A DNA stretch of 64,000 nucleotides, taken from the NCBI RefSeq assembly GCF_023015965.1, contig NZ_JALKAN010000002.1, positions 496,001 to 560,000 on the forward strand. The letters are read 5' to 3'. Of the stretch, positions 1-10,092 are shown one piece after another. Source of the stretch: Allomuricauda sp. F6463D (GTDB lineage Bacteria > Bacteroidota > Bacteroidia > Flavobacteriales > Flavobacteriaceae). The position numbers and the translations under genes were made by a program. The notes beneath the pieces are model-generated. The model saw only the letters and a program-made list of their open reading frames with translations. It was not told where the DNA came from and made no database searches. How positions within the stretch are numbered: position 1 is the first letter of the stretch; the number at the start of each line of letters is the position of its first letter.

Positions 1-1057
1 AGTATTTTTTGTATGCGGGCCAATCCGGGTTTTCATTCTGTACATCCGCACTATCCAACAAGCCCAAACCGATTAACTCGGAGGTCATAAGTTTTCCTAC
101 TTCTTTGTGATATTCTGCCCACAGCGTTCCTGGTACCAACATTTTGGTGGCTTCATTTTTAACCCGTAGTACAGCGTTGTACACTTCTTTTTGTCTTGCT
201 GTAAATTTTCCGTTTGTTGGAATGGTGCGGGTCATATCACTGGAATAATTTGCATACTCTGCAGCAAGATCCATTAAAATCAATTCACCATCTTTCACCT
301 GCCGGTTGTTCTCTACATAATGGAGCACATTGGCATTTGCTCCGGCCGCAATAATGGGGGTATAGGCAAAACCCTTTGAGCGGTTCCTAATAAACTCGTG
401 CAAAAATTCAGCCTCGATCTCATATTCCCAAACACCAGGTTTTACAAAACCTAATATCCTCCTAAATCCTTGTTCGGTGATATCGCATGCCCTTTGTATC
501 AATTCAATTTCCTCTTGCTCCTTAACTCCACGAATATTTTGTAAAATAGAATTGCTCTTTGCCCACTGATGCGCCGGATATTCCTTTTTACATTTTTCTA
601 TAAACCGATCTTCGCGTGTTTGTGTCTCCACGGCTTGGCGATAATGTTCGTTGGTGTTAAAATATATCGTATCAGCTTCTGTCATCAAATCAAAGAAAAC
701 TTTATCAAAATCTGTCAACCAATAAATGGTTTCTATCCCCGAAACCTCCGTTGCTTTATTTTTGGTCAGTTTAGCACCTTCCCACACGGCAATGTGATCA
801 TTGGTTTCCCTAACAAACAAGACTTCCCTGTGTTTGGGGTCCATGGCATCTGGAAAAAGCAATAAAATAGTTTCTTCTTGATCTGCTCCGCTCAAATAGA
901 AAATATCCCGATCCTGTTCAAAAGGCAAAGTACTGTCCGCTCCAATGGGATAGATGTCGTTAGAGTTGAACACTGCTATGCTTTTCGGCTTCATTTGAGC
1001 CATGAATTTTTTACGGTTCTTTACAAAAAGATTGTGGTCTATTTGAGCGTATTTCAT
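1..1057 (-). CDS. pepP: Xaa-Pro aminopeptidase (aminopeptidase P), 3' end cut by window
   Basis: Reading back from the ATG at 1057 gives about 352 codons open to the window edge, so the C-terminus with the last metal ligands is missing. The N-terminal part matches the aminopeptidase P N domain (KYAQIDHNLFVKNR, then FEQDRDIFYLSGADQEE). It is followed by a pita-bread metallopeptidase fold with HEFIRNRSKGFAYTPIIAAG, HYVENN and the metal-binding stretch LMDLAAEYANYSSDMTRT, where the two Asp ligands are visible. The enzyme removes N-terminal residues preceding proline using two Mn ions, in the cytoplasm. A promoter with both boxes sits just upstream (1075-1106). Family assignment is firm; the symbol is by family. 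Confidence 0.93.
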   Translation of the reverse strand, partial: MKYAQIDHNLFVKNRKKFMAQMKPKSIAVFNSNDIYPIGADSTLPFEQDRDIFYLSGADQEETILLLFPDAMDPKHREVLFVRETNDHIAVWEGAKLTKNKATEVSGIETIYWLTDFDKVFFDLMTEADTIYFNTNEHYRQAVETQTREDRFIEKCKKEYPAHQWAKSNSILQNIRGVKEQEEIELIQRACDITEQGFRRILGFVKPGVWEYEIEAEFLHEFIRNRSKGFAYTPIIAAGANANVLHYVENNRQVKDGELILMDLAAEYANYSSDMTRTIPTNGKFTARQKEVYNAVLRVKNEATKMLVPGTLWAEYHKEVGKLMTSELIGLGLLDSADVQNENPDWPAYKKY

Positions 1058-1074
1058 ATAAAATAAGATTTTCC

Positions 1075-1106
1075 CAAATGTAGGTAATTGCGTTACCGAA
1101 GACAAA
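1075..1106 (-). promoter_or_regulatory. Bacteroidota-type promoter for the aminopeptidase
   Basis: On the minus strand TACATTTG (1075-1082) matches the TAnnTTTG -7 box, and TTTG (1103-1106) lies 20 bases further upstream as the -33 element. The predicted start of transcription is about 10 bases before the ATG at 1057. Confidence 0.6.
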
Positions 1107-1134
1107 TTCTTACCTTCCAGATCAAATTGAAACC

Positions 1135-1524
1135 ATGCAGCTTAATCTAAGTATTCCAGCCCTTCTTTTTCCTGCCATTTCTTTGACAATGTTGGCTTAC
1201 AACGCCCGTTATTTGGCTATTGCGGCATTGATCAGACAATTGCACAAACAATTTGAACAAACCTCTGCCCAACCTTTAAAACAACAAATTAATCAATTGC
1301 GTGCCCGCTTGGGCATTATCAAAAATATGCAGGCTTCTGCAATCATCAGTTTTTTATTGGCCGCCGTAACCATGTTCTTGATTTATGTGGAAATGCATGT
1401 TTGGGCAAATATAATTTTTGGCATAAGTCTGATTTTTTTGATGATTTCTTTGATCCTCTCGCTTTTAGAGGTGCAACTTTCTACTAAAGCCTTGGGCATT
1501 CAATTAAAAAACATGGAGAAATAA
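1135..1524 (+). CDS. DUF2721 family membrane protein
   Basis: This 129-residue protein has an N-terminal membrane segment (about residues 3-25), a charged amphipathic stretch that looks like a short coiled coil (about 30-62), and two more hydrophobic segments (about 66-88 and 92-114). The pattern, starting with a proline-containing helix and the motif LTMLAYNARY, fits the DUF2721 family, whose function is unknown. It stands alone, divergent from the aminopeptidase. I can say only that it is a small inner-membrane protein. Confidence 0.75.
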   Translation: MQLNLSIPALLFPAISLTMLAYNARYLAIAALIRQLHKQFEQTSAQPLKQQINQLRARLGIIKNMQASAIISFLLAAVTMFLIYVEMHVWANIIFGISLIFLMISLILSLLEVQLSTKALGIQLKNMEK

Positions 1525-1692
1525 TCAGTTAATTAAACAACCTCTGTAGGAAATGTTCATATCGATTTAACCACATCTGACGGTCCATCAATTGAAACGT
1601 CCTTTGCGCCAATTCTCAAGGCGCATTGGTAAAAGCAACTCAAATATAACTCCAGCGTACATTTAATTTTGATGATAAATTGACTCATCAAA

Positions 1693-2136
1693 ATGAAAGG
1701 ACATATGCAGAGCGTTAAGGATTTAGCGTTTTTTAAAAATATAAGGGAAATAAGGGAGTACGAGTTTGGAGTTTTCTATTTTTTTGATGGGTTGGTGATC
1801 TCGGAAATGAATGAAGGTGAAACTTTTGATTGGCCAAGTGCCAAAAAAATCGTGAATGTTGCTTACGAAATCTTGAGTAAGGACAAACCCATTGCCTACA
1901 TCAGTAATCGAATTAATAACTATTCCGTTGTACCTACGGATTGGCTAAAATTTTATAAGCATCGACACCAACTGGAATTTTATAGCGTAGTCGCCTACAA
2001 TAAGAGTGGATTGGCAAGTGTGGTTTTAGAACGAATGTTCTTTCGTAGTAATATACGGCAATTCTCAAATTTGGAAGATGCCATTAAGTGGAGCTTGTCC
2101 AAAGTCAATAAACAAGAAATAGACTTTCCCACATAA
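1693..2136 (+). CDS. Conserved hypothetical protein, possibly STAS/SpoIIAA-like
   Basis: A 147-residue soluble protein without signal peptide or membrane segment. It has alternating strand and helix patterns (EFGVFYFFDGLVISEMNEGE, then PIAYISNRINNYSV) that recall SpoIIAA/STAS-like proteins common in flavobacteria, but I see no diagnostic motif. A second ATG at 1705 gives MQSVKDL and is an equally likely start. It converges on the RimK-like gene with 13 bases between. Function unknown. Confidence 0.6.
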   Translation: MKGHMQSVKDLAFFKNIREIREYEFGVFYFFDGLVISEMNEGETFDWPSAKKIVNVAYEILSKDKPIAYISNRINNYSVVPTDWLKFYKHRHQLEFYSVVAYNKSGLASVVLERMFFRSNIRQFSNLEDAIKWSLSKVNKQEIDFPT

Positions 2137-2149
2137 AGCTATGTTTCCA

Positions 2150-3034
2150 TTATTTTCTTTTTACTTTCCTCTCCACATATTGAACAATACACTTGGCCAC
2201 ATTCAACCCTGTTGCCGCCTCAATGCCCTTTAATCCAGGAGATGCATTTACCTCTATCAACAATGGGCCGTTCTTGGACCTAATTAGATCCACACCGGCC
2301 ACTCCCAAACCTAAATGTTTGGTTGCATTGATGGCCATGAATTTTTCGCGTGGGGTCAACTGCACTTCTTCAACATTTGCACCACGGTGAACGTTAGATC
2401 TAAAATCGTCCCGTTCGCTCGTTCGTTTCATACTGGCTACAATTTTGTTGCCCACCACTACAATCCTAAGATCTTCACCATTTGCCTCCTCGATATACTC
2501 TTGCAACAAAATATTGCTGTTCATAGCGTATAATGTATCAATCACAGATATTGCCGATTTTTTGCTCTCTGCCAAAATAACTCCTTTGCCCTGAGTACCC
2601 TCTTGCAGTTTAATAATTACCGGAGTTCCTCCTAAAAGTTCAATTTGATCAGTCACATTATTTGGATTGATGGAAAATACAGTTTTGGGGACTGGAATGC
2701 CTTTTTTGGACATCAGTTGTAGCGTGGACACCTTGTTTCTGGCTTTAACAATACCAAGTGAGTGTGCTGTGCTAAACACGTGGTTGATTTCAAACTGTTT
2801 TACGATAGCAGCACCATGGCGGGTGACCGTTGTTCCAATTCTTGGTACAATGGCATCAAAGTCATCCGTAATATTATCTGTTCCAAAAAATATCCGAGGC
2901 TTATCACCCCCTAATTGTACGGAACATTTTGTATGGTCGATATGTTCCACGAAATGACCTGCCTTTTCAAACTCCTCGGCAATCCTAGCAGTAGAGTACA
3001 CATTGAGGCTTACGGATAGAATGGCTACGTCCAT
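2150..3034 (-). CDS. rimK: RimK-family alpha-L-glutamate ligase (ATP-grasp)
   Basis: The 294-residue length is normal for RimK. The N-terminal pre-ATP-grasp domain (MDVAILSVSLNVYSTARIAE) is followed by the ATP-grasp core with the glycine-rich lid loop (KLQEGTQGKGVILAES, about residues 143-158), QEYIEEANGEDLRIVVVG and the Mg-binding end LLIEVNASPGLKGIE. RimK enzymes add glutamate to the C-terminus of ribosomal protein S6 or make related peptide bonds; which substrate is used here cannot be read from the sequence. The gene appears monocistronic, between two convergent or separately transcribed neighbours. The C-terminus ends in a short basic tail. Confidence 0.88.
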   Translation of the reverse strand: MDVAILSVSLNVYSTARIAEEFEKAGHFVEHIDHTKCSVQLGGDKPRIFFGTDNITDDFDAIVPRIGTTVTRHGAAIVKQFEINHVFSTAHSLGIVKARNKVSTLQLMSKKGIPVPKTVFSINPNNVTDQIELLGGTPVIIKLQEGTQGKGVILAESKKSAISVIDTLYAMNSNILLQEYIEEANGEDLRIVVVGNKIVASMKRTSERDDFRSNVHRGANVEEVQLTPREKFMAINATKHLGLGVAGVDLIRSKNGPLLIEVNASPGLKGIEAATGLNVAKCIVQYVERKVKRK

Positions 3035-3106
3035 TTATTCTTTCAGTTTCATCCAAATTCGGACAATTATTTGGATTTTCCTTTTCTGTATATGTTTTCT
3101 TTTGAT

Positions 3107-4648
3107 TCAATATCGTTTAGTCGTAAGTTTCGGTAGGTTTACTATGACCCTGGTTCCCAATACTTCTCCTGTTTCATCATTTTTAAGATCGTGAATCCCA
3201 AAGCTGAAATCTTTTTTCTGTTTTTTGGAAAAAAATTCCAGTCGATCTCGAACGATTGACAATCCCAATGATTGACCTTTTAATGGGTTTTGTTGATTTT
3301 TAAACCGGGATGCCAGTCGCCCCACCCCATTATCCTCTACAATAATCTGTAAACATCCTGTTTTCTTTATCTTACCTACTTTAATAAACAACTGTTTTTT
3401 TCCACTTTTGGTTGTAAGTCCATGCCAAATCGAGTTTTCCACGAAGGGCTGTAATATGAGAGAGGGTATCAAAACAATATCTGTGGATATTTCATCATCG
3501 ATTTCAACAACGTATTCGATGTTGTTTTTGAAACGGTCACTTTCAATCTCTACATACATTTCAATGATACCAAGTTCATCTTTAAGCGTAACTAAATCTC
3601 TCCTTGAACTTTCCAAGATTCCGCGGATAAGTTTAGAAAACCTTCCTAGGTAATAAATGGCTTTATTTTGATCATTTTCAATTAAATAGGACTTAATGGA
3701 GTTAAGCGCATTGAAAATAAAATGTGGGTTCATTTGGCTGCGCAATGCGTCCAATTTAAGTTGGGCAAATCTATTCTCCATTTTTATGGTAAGTTTCTCC
3801 GTTCGCTCCTTTTGTGCTTCGGAACTTAGATCCTCAATTTCCGACTTGGTCTGCAGCAGTTCGTCCGATAATGTTCTATTTATGCTTTCCTTGATCAATT
3901 GGTTTTCCTCCAATTGTTCAATATATTTTTTCTGCACTTGTGCCTTACCCCTATAAACCATTTTTTGTTCTAGTCCAATGGCGAGGGCAAACAACAAACT
4001 TTCAATCAAAACCCCTAAGTAAAAAATATAAAGTGTTTCGGTATTGGCAGTAAAACTATTGAACGAATAGAGAGTTATGATGACATACGAAACAAAAAGT
4101 GCTGACATACCCGACAAAATGTACCACTTGATTATCCGATCCTGTTTAAGCACCAAAAAAAAGCCTACTACAAAAACGAGCATACTCAATGGTAAAAAGA
4201 AAACTCCATGAAAATAATCAATCAAATATGATCTTGGATTGATTAATTGAACGCCCCATAAAAATAGATATATCGGTGTAACGCCTAAATAGGCCCAATA
4301 TGTCCATTTAACAAATTTAGGGTGCTCTTTTTTGAGCTGCATAATATCCAGTATAAAAAAACTGAACATCATGGAACCTATTAACTGAGTTGGGTAATGC
4401 ACCCAAACCACTAAACTGCGACCAGAAGGAGTATTGAAAAAGTCCGAAAAAAAGACCCCTTCCACATACTTCATCAAGGTAAACCCCGTAACCAAAGCAT
4501 ATATACAGTAAAAAAGATAAAATCGTTTTTTATGCTGGAAAAACTGTATTAGAAAAAAAACAAAAAGATAGAATAGAACAGAAACCACAAAGAACCCAAA
4601 TCCATTTTGGTTACTCTCTTTAAAAAAATCTATCAAATATTTCAACAT
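3107..4648 (-). CDS. 7TM LytS-type sensor histidine kinase
   Basis: The 513-residue protein has about seven membrane segments in residues 15-225 (7TMR-DISM-like), then a coiled coil (about 235-290) and a His_kinase/HATPase pair of the LytS/YehU kind. The phosphoacceptor box reads QMNPHFIFNALNSIKSYL, the N box LQPFVENSIWHG and the G box VEDNGVGR, so all catalytic motifs are intact. It lies 7 bases downstream of the LytTR regulator and surely forms a two-component pair with it. The signal sensed is unknown. There is no large extracytoplasmic sensor domain, so the input is probably membrane-borne or a small ligand in the 7TM bundle. Confidence 0.9.
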   Translation of the reverse strand: MLKYLIDFFKESNQNGFGFFVVSVLFYLFVFFLIQFFQHKKRFYLFYCIYALVTGFTLMKYVEGVFFSDFFNTPSGRSLVVWVHYPTQLIGSMMFSFFILDIMQLKKEHPKFVKWTYWAYLGVTPIYLFLWGVQLINPRSYLIDYFHGVFFLPLSMLVFVVGFFLVLKQDRIIKWYILSGMSALFVSYVIITLYSFNSFTANTETLYIFYLGVLIESLLFALAIGLEQKMVYRGKAQVQKKYIEQLEENQLIKESINRTLSDELLQTKSEIEDLSSEAQKERTEKLTIKMENRFAQLKLDALRSQMNPHFIFNALNSIKSYLIENDQNKAIYYLGRFSKLIRGILESSRRDLVTLKDELGIIEMYVEIESDRFKNNIEYVVEIDDEISTDIVLIPSLILQPFVENSIWHGLTTKSGKKQLFIKVGKIKKTGCLQIIVEDNGVGRLASRFKNQQNPLKGQSLGLSIVRDRLEFFSKKQKKDFSFGIHDLKNDETGEVLGTRVIVNLPKLTTKRY

Positions 4649-4655
4649 AATGGAA

Positions 4656-5390
4656 TTAGCTCATCCGATTCAAAAAACCTTCCTTTTTGGCCCTCGAAAC
4701 TGGTATTTTCTTCTGATTTGATAAAACCACATAACCCTCAGACCGGAGATATTCCTTCACCTTGAGCAAATGAATAATATATGAATTATGTATCCTGAAA
4801 AACGTACGGTCTGGAAGCAATTCTTCCAACTCCTTAAGCTTTTTTGACACCAACAACTGCTCTCCCGATTCCAAAAATACTTTTGAATAATTACCATCCG
4901 ATTCGCAGTATACTATTTCATTGATCAACAAAAACAATATCTTTCCACTCACAGGAATTTGGACAATCTGTGGTGAACTAGCTCTGGATAGCGCCTCAAA
5001 AGTCTGTTCAAATTGATGTTTAAAATTTTGGGTGTTATTTAATCTTTTCAATTTTTCTACCACACCTGAAATATCGTCTTCATCAACAGGTTTCAACAGA
5101 TAATCCATAGCGCTTTCCTTAATGGCCCGAATGGCATATTGGTTATAGGCAGTAGTGATAACAATGGCAAAATTGCGGTATTTCAGTTTTTCCAAAAGTG
5201 AAAAACCACTCATTTCAGGCATTTCAATATCTAAAAAAACACAGTCAGGCTTTAAGTAATTGATACCTGAAACGGCTTCTGAGGGAGAGGTAAATGTCTC
5301 AACAATTGAGATAAAATCAGAATATTTTCTCAATTCCCAAGACAAACTATTTATTGCTGCCATCTCATCATCTACAATGATTACCCTCAT
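4656..5390 (-). CDS. LytTR-family response regulator
   Basis: The protein has an N-terminal receiver (IIVDDE, phosphoacceptor Asp in CVFLDIEMPEMSGF, then the TAY switch and the conserved Lys in LLKPVDEDD) and a C-terminal LytTR DNA-binding domain (CESDGNYSKVFLESGE, FFRIHNSYIIHL). I chose the ATG at 5390 because it gives MRVIIVDDE, the usual start of receivers; an upstream ATG at 5411 would add seven residues. It is the first gene of a two-gene operon with the LytS kinase. LytTR regulators bind direct repeats upstream of targets; the divergent collagen-like lipoprotein 256 bases away is a possible target, by position only. Confidence 0.92.
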   Translation of the reverse strand: MRVIIVDDEMAAINSLSWELRKYSDFISIVETFTSPSEAVSGINYLKPDCVFLDIEMPEMSGFSLLEKLKYRNFAIVITTAYNQYAIRAIKESAMDYLLKPVDEDDISGVVEKLKRLNNTQNFKHQFEQTFEALSRASSPQIVQIPVSGKILFLLINEIVYCESDGNYSKVFLESGEQLLVSKKLKELEELLPDRTFFRIHNSYIIHLLKVKEYLRSEGYVVLSNQKKIPVSRAKKEGFLNRMS

Positions 5391-5645
5391 AACGTATCTC
5401 TTCTTTACCACAAATTATAAATTGAACTGCTACCAAGCCTATCGATCGTGACAATTAACACCAAATGATGTGTATTCTGCATTTATACTGTATGAATGGC
5501 AAGTCTTTATATATATAAGTGGAATAGGTTGTTTAAACAAGAATACAAGTAATCAACATAACCATCCATACGCTTAATCAGCATTGAGTTAGCCAGTTAA
5601 CCACTTACCGCTAAATTGGCGAGTGAAACCCAAAAAAATATAAAC

Positions 5646-6266
5646 ATGAAAACAATTGTATTGACATTTAGAACATTCTTTTTTACCGTAATGTCCTTGG
5701 TTTTGGTAACCTCTTGTTCTCCCGAAGATGGTGAGAATGGAGCTACAGGACCACAGGGTGAACAAGGAGCTACAGGGGCTCAAGGACCTCAGGGAGACCA
5801 AGGAGATCAGGGAGAACAAGGTGAGCAAGGGGATCCCGGCACGGCCAATGTTATATATTCCGATTGGATAAATACCGAATTGGACAATAACATAGTAGCC
5901 ACTTCCGCATCCTTTAGTATAGATGCACCAGAAATTGATCCTGACATTTTAAATTTTGGAACCATTTTGGTCTACGCTAGAAGAATAAGCCTTGGAGAAG
6001 AAGGAAACCTCGTATACCAACTTCCCATAGTATTTGGAGCATCCAGACAACAATCCTATTATTTTAGGGCACAAAGTGACGAAATCCTCATTACAGTAGT
6101 AGGCAATGAACAAGGTGAAAGTGTTGGGGACGGTGCCTTTTTGCAACAGTATCGTTATGTCCTTATTCCTGGTGGAGTATCCACTAACGGTAAATCATCT
6201 TCAGAAATCGATTTTACCAAGATGAGCTACCAAGAGGTTATTGAATATTTTAATATTTCCGAATAG
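5646..6266 (+). CDS. Collagen-like surface lipoprotein (paralogue of 11033-11740)
   Basis: Starting at the ATG at 5646, a signal peptide ends in a lipobox (LVLVTSC), giving a lipoprotein. Directly after it come about a dozen Gly-X-Y triplets rich in GPQ, GEQ, GDQ and GAT. A compact C-terminal domain of about 140 residues follows, beginning NVIYSDW and ending in SYQEVIEYFNISE. An upstream ATG at 5616 would add ten residues before the signal peptide and is unlikely. The Gly-X-Y stretch suggests a short trimerising stalk. The C-terminal tail resembles that of the lipoprotein at 11033. Function unknown. Confidence 0.8.
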   Translation: MKTIVLTFRTFFFTVMSLVLVTSCSPEDGENGATGPQGEQGATGAQGPQGDQGDQGEQGEQGDPGTANVIYSDWINTELDNNIVATSASFSIDAPEIDPDILNFGTILVYARRISLGEEGNLVYQLPIVFGASRQQSYYFRAQSDEILITVVGNEQGESVGDGAFLQQYRYVLIPGGVSTNGKSSSEIDFTKMSYQEVIEYFNISE

Positions 6267-6598
6267 TATTTGTTGAATTAAAGTTCCTCCAAATTATAAT
6301 CCAAACTATAAATTATATAAAGAAACCCCCAGATACATCTCGCTTCAAAAACAACTAACTTCTAAAGGCAACCATTCTAGATAAATACCATGTTTCTCAT
6401 TTTAATCTGGATTACTCATATTTATATGACTGATATTCTTACTTAATAATCCTTTATTATTTCAACTTAACCACTACTATAGCCTTTAATTTTCAAAGTG
6501 TTGTTCTTTCATATAATGTTTCTAAATAAGAGGAGCAATTTGTTTATTGTTTGTTAAAAACTCATCCTTGCCGTAAATTTGTTAAAAACTAATTTCTA
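6267..6598. other. Non-coding stretch upstream of sdhC
   Basis: This very AT-rich gap of about 330 bases holds no credible reading frame, tRNA or strong hairpin. Its last 50 bases carry the sdh promoter. No clear terminator for the preceding lipoprotein gene was seen. Confidence 0.6.
6550..6581 (+). promoter_or_regulatory. Promoter of sdhCAB
   Basis: TTTG (6550-6553) and TAAATTTG (6574-6581) are separated by 20 bases, the classic Bacteroidota -33/-7 pair. The predicted transcript starts about ten bases before the sdhC ATG at 6599, giving a very short leader. Confidence 0.65.
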
Positions 6599-7264
6599 AT
6601 GAGTTTGATAAAATCTTCGTTGGCCCGAAAATATGTAATGGCCTTATCGGGTCTTTTTTTAATCATATTTTTGATTCTTCACGTCACCATTAATTTGGCC
6701 TCGGTATTTTCTCCTGATTTTTTTAATGAAGCTTCGCATTTTATGGGCTACAATCCATTAGTCCAATTTTTGATGCAACCCATTTTGGTCATTGGTGTTA
6801 TTGTACACTTTGTGATGGGCTTTGTTTTGGAAATCCAGAACAAAAAAGCAAGGGATGTAAGCTATGTTAAATATAAAGGCAGTGCAAACGCTCCTTGGGT
6901 ATCTAGAAACATGATTTATTCTGGACTGGTAATCCTCGCTTTTTTGGGATTGCATTTCTATGATTTTTGGGTGCACGAAATGACCTATAAATATATTGAG
7001 GCGAACCCAGAGGACCCAACACGTTATTATGCCGAAACCGTAGAGAAATTTGCTCCATTTTGGAGGACTATTCTTTATGTAGTTTCCTTTGTGCTATTAA
7101 GTTTGCACTTATGGCATGGCTTTGCTTCCTCTCTTCAATCCATGGGTGTAAACAATAAATACACTGCTGGATTCACAAAATTTGCAAAAATATTCGCGGT
7201 AGTGGTACCCTTGGCATTTGCATTTATCGCCATTTACCATCACCTTAACCCAATAACACATTAA
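6599..7264 (+). CDS. sdhC: Succinate dehydrogenase cytochrome b subunit
   Basis: A 221-residue membrane protein with about five hydrophobic segments, of the b558-type subunit used with Bacteroidota and epsilonproteobacterial Sdh/Frd. Candidate haem-ligand histidines lie in [28 protein letters not shown] and [10 protein letters not shown]. It anchors SdhAB in the inner membrane and passes electrons between the iron-sulfur subunit and menaquinone. The stop is followed after two bases by sdhA, so translation is probably coupled. A single membrane subunit (no SdhD) is normal for this type. Confidence 0.95.
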   Translation: MSLIKSSLARKYVMALSGLFLIIFLILHVTINLASVFSPDFFNEASHFMGYNPLVQFLMQPILVIGVIVHFVMGFVLEIQNKKARDVSYVKYKGSANAPWVSRNMIYSGLVILAFLGLHFYDFWVHEMTYKYIEANPEDPTRYYAETVEKFAPFWRTILYVVSFVLLSLHLWHGFASSLQSMGVNNKYTAGFTKFAKIFAVVVPLAFAFIAIYHHLNPITH

Positions 7265-7266
7265 GC

Positions 7267-9270
7267 ATGGGCATATTGGATTCTAAAATTCCATCTGGGC
7301 CTTTGGCCGACAAATGGACCAAACATAAAAATGACATCAATCTAGTCAACCCTGCCAACAAAAGGAACATAGACATTATTGTTGTTGGCACTGGACTTGC
7401 AGGTGGCGCAGCAGCAGCTACTTTGGCCGAGTTGGGCTATAATGTAAAGACATTTTGTTATCAGGATTCTCCACGTAGGGCACACTCCATTGCTGCCCAA
7501 GGAGGAATCAATGCCGCAAAAAACTACCAAGGAGATGGCGATAGTAATTATCGACTTTTCTACGATACCATAAAAGGTGGTGACTATCGTTCGCGAGAAG
7601 GCAATGTTTACCGTTTGGCAGAAGTATCCGGTAACATTATCGACCAATGTGTGGCACAAGGTGTTCCTTTTGCCCGTGAATATGGCGGTATGTTGGACAA
7701 CCGTTCTTTTGGAGGGGTACTTGTCTCAAGAACATTCTATGCAAAAGGACAGACTGGTCAGCAATTGTTGCTCGGTGCCTATTCAGCTATGAACCGTCAA
7801 ATCAACCGTGGAAAAATACAAGCCTACAACCGTCACGAGATGATGGATTTGGTTTTGGTTGATGGAAAAGCACGCGGCATTATTGCCAGGGATTTAGTTT
7901 CAGGAGAAATTGAAAGACATAGTGCCCACGCTGTAGTGTTGGCAACCGGAGGTTACGGAAACGTATTTTTCCTTTCCACTAACGCCATGGGAAGCAATGT
8001 AATGGCTGCTTGGAGAGCACACCGTAAAGGAGCTTTCTTCGCCAATCCTTGTTTCACACAAATTCACCCTACCTGTATTCCCGTATCAGGTGACCATCAA
8101 TCCAAATTGACATTGATGTCCGAGTCACTCCGAAACGATGGACGGATTTGGGTGCCAAAGAAAAAAGAAGATGCCATCGCTATCCGTGAAGGCAAACTTA
8201 AACCAACTGAGCTTGCTGAAGAAGATCGCGACTACTATTTGGAACGAAGGTATCCAGCATTTGGTAACCTTGTTCCCCGTGATGTGGCTTCCAGAGCTGC
8301 TAAAGAGCGTTGCGACGCTGGCTATGGTGTAAACAAAACCGGCGAGGCCGTATTCTTGGATTTTGCATCTGCAATCAAGCGTTACGGAAAAGAAAAAGCA
8401 TTGACCTCCGGGCTTAAAAATCCAGATGAAAAAACCATCATCAAATTAGGTGAAGAAGTAATTGAGGCCAAGTATGGAAACCTGTTCCAGATGTACGAAA
8501 AAATCGTAGATCAGAACCCATATAAAACTCCAATGATGATTTATCCTGCTGTACATTACACTATGGGCGGGCTTTGGGTAGATTATAACTTGCAAACCAC
8601 TATTCCCGGCTGCTATTGCGCAGGTGAGGCCAACTTTAGTGACCATGGAGCCAACAGATTGGGAGCTTCTGCACTGATGCAAGGTTTGGCCGATGGATAT
8701 TTTGTGTTGCCATACACCATTGGTGATTATCTATCAGATGATATTAGAACAGGTGCCATCCCAACAGATTCCAAGGAATTTGACGAAGCTGAACAACAAG
8801 TTCGGGACAGAATGGCAAAGTTGATGGGCGGTTCAGGGATTCACTCCGTGGACTACTATCACAAAAAATTGGGCAAGATCATGTGGAACAAGTGTGGTAT
8901 GGCACGTAATGCCAAAGACCTTGAATCTGCTATAACGGAGATTTCCGAATTACGAAAAGATTTCTGGGAGAACGTTAAAGTTACCGGAAGTATTGATTCC
9001 AAAAACCAAGAGCTTGAAAAGGCTGGTCGCGTTGCCGACTTTTTGGAATTGGGTGAGCTTTTCGCAAAAGATGCTCTACATAGAAACGAATCGTGTGGTG
9101 GTCACTTCCGCGAAGAATATCAGACCGAAGAAGGTGAAGCACTCCGTGATGACAAGAACTTTAAATATGTGGCCGCATGGGAATATACCAATGAGCCCAA
9201 AGATGCCAAATTGCACAAAGAAGATTTGGTGTATGAAAATATAGAACTGAAGACACGATCCTACAAATAA
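7267..9270 (+). CDS. sdhA: Succinate dehydrogenase flavoprotein subunit
   Basis: The 667-residue protein has the N-terminal dinucleotide-binding motif [17 protein letters not shown] (about residues 41-57). The His that binds FAD covalently lies in [11 protein letters not shown], the substrate-binding site in the stretch containing [12 protein letters not shown], and the FAD-binding end in [14 protein letters not shown]. It oxidises succinate to fumarate in the TCA cycle, on the cytoplasmic face of the membrane. It is the middle gene of sdhCAB, with 2 bases to sdhC and 6 to sdhB. Confidence 0.97.
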   Translation: MGILDSKIPSGPLADKWTKHKNDINLVNPANKRNIDIIVVGTGLAGGAAAATLAELGYNVKTFCYQDSPRRAHSIAAQGGINAAKNYQGDGDSNYRLFYDTIKGGDYRSREGNVYRLAEVSGNIIDQCVAQGVPFAREYGGMLDNRSFGGVLVSRTFYAKGQTGQQLLLGAYSAMNRQINRGKIQAYNRHEMMDLVLVDGKARGIIARDLVSGEIERHSAHAVVLATGGYGNVFFLSTNAMGSNVMAAWRAHRKGAFFANPCFTQIHPTCIPVSGDHQSKLTLMSESLRNDGRIWVPKKKEDAIAIREGKLKPTELAEEDRDYYLERRYPAFGNLVPRDVASRAAKERCDAGYGVNKTGEAVFLDFASAIKRYGKEKALTSGLKNPDEKTIIKLGEEVIEAKYGNLFQMYEKIVDQNPYKTPMMIYPAVHYTMGGLWVDYNLQTTIPGCYCAGEANFSDHGANRLGASALMQGLADGYFVLPYTIGDYLSDDIRTGAIPTDSKEFDEAEQQVRDRMAKLMGGSGIHSVDYYHKKLGKIMWNKCGMARNAKDLESAITEISELRKDFWENVKVTGSIDSKNQELEKAGRVADFLELGELFAKDALHRNESCGGHFREEYQTEEGEALRDDKNFKYVAAWEYTNEPKDAKLHKEDLVYENIELKTRSYK

Positions 9271-9276
9271 GAAACT

Positions 9277-10023
9277 ATGAAATTATATCTAAAAATATGG
9301 CGTCAAAAAGACGCGTCCACACCAGGAAAAATAGTTGATTATACCCTTGAAGGCGTAGAAGGTGATATGTCTTTTCTTGAGATGTTGGATATTTTAAATG
9401 AGGAATTGGTCTCCAAAGGTGAAGAGCCTGTTGAGTTTGATCATGATTGTAGAGAAGGTATCTGCGGAACATGTTCTTTACAAATCAACGGAGAGCCACA
9501 TGGACCGGATAGATTGGTTACTACATGCCAATTGCACATGCGTAAGTTCAACGATGGGGATACCATTGTAATTGAACCTTTCCGTGCCACAGCGTTTCCG
9601 GTTATAAAGGATTTAATTGTGGACCGTAGTGCCTTTGAGCGCATTCAGCAAGCTGGCGGATATATTTCTGTAAACACCTCTGGTAACACCATTGATGCCA
9701 ATTCTATTCCTATAAACAAATATGATGCGGACGAAGCCATGGATGCCGCCACCTGTATTGGTTGTGGAGCTTGTGTTGCTGCTTGTAAAAATGCGAGTGC
9801 CATGTTGTTCACCTCTGCCAAAGTTTCTCAATTTGCCCTGCTACCGCAAGGAAGAGTAGAGGCCACAGAACGTGTCCAAAGCATGGTTCGCCAAATGGAC
9901 CTCGAAGGTTTTGGAAACTGTACCAACACGGGAGCTTGTGAAGTGGAATGTCCAAAAGGCATTTCGTTGACCAACATTGCCCGTATGAACCGTGAATATT
10001 TATCCGCTACAAGTAAGGGATAA
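9277..10023 (+). CDS. sdhB: Succinate dehydrogenase iron-sulfur subunit
   Basis: The 248-residue protein carries a plant-type 2Fe-2S cluster (CREGICGTC with a later Cys in VTTCQLHM). A C-terminal dicluster region follows, with [11 protein letters not shown] for the 4Fe-4S cluster and [14 protein letters not shown] for the remaining cluster ligands. It carries electrons from SdhA to SdhC. It is the last gene of the operon, with a strong terminator 24 bases after its stop. Confidence 0.97.
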   Translation: MKLYLKIWRQKDASTPGKIVDYTLEGVEGDMSFLEMLDILNEELVSKGEEPVEFDHDCREGICGTCSLQINGEPHGPDRLVTTCQLHMRKFNDGDTIVIEPFRATAFPVIKDLIVDRSAFERIQQAGGYISVNTSGNTIDANSIPINKYDADEAMDAATCIGCGACVAACKNASAMLFTSAKVSQFALLPQGRVEATERVQSMVRQMDLEGFGNCTNTGACEVECPKGISLTNIARMNREYLSATSKG

Positions 10024-10046
10024 ACACCATGATATTTAAACACATA

Positions 10047-10079
10047 AAACCCAAATTCCTCTCGGAGTTTGGGTTTTTT
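10047..10079 (+). terminator. Terminator of sdhCAB
   Basis: AAACCCAAA (10047-10055) and TTTGGGTTT (10068-10076) form a perfect 9-base stem with a 12-base loop, followed by a run of T. It partly overlaps the region just before the vsr start. Confidence 0.85.
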
Positions 10080-10092
10080 GTTATCTTACGGT

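Noticed and set aside
1525..1692. A GCGCC/GGCGC hairpin and a short minus-strand frame ending in WLNRYEHFLQRLFN that looks like a protein C-terminus.
   Set aside because: An in-frame stop lies about 28 codons before its end, no start codon or family match is evident, and the hairpin has no T run. It could be a gene remnant but the evidence is too thin.
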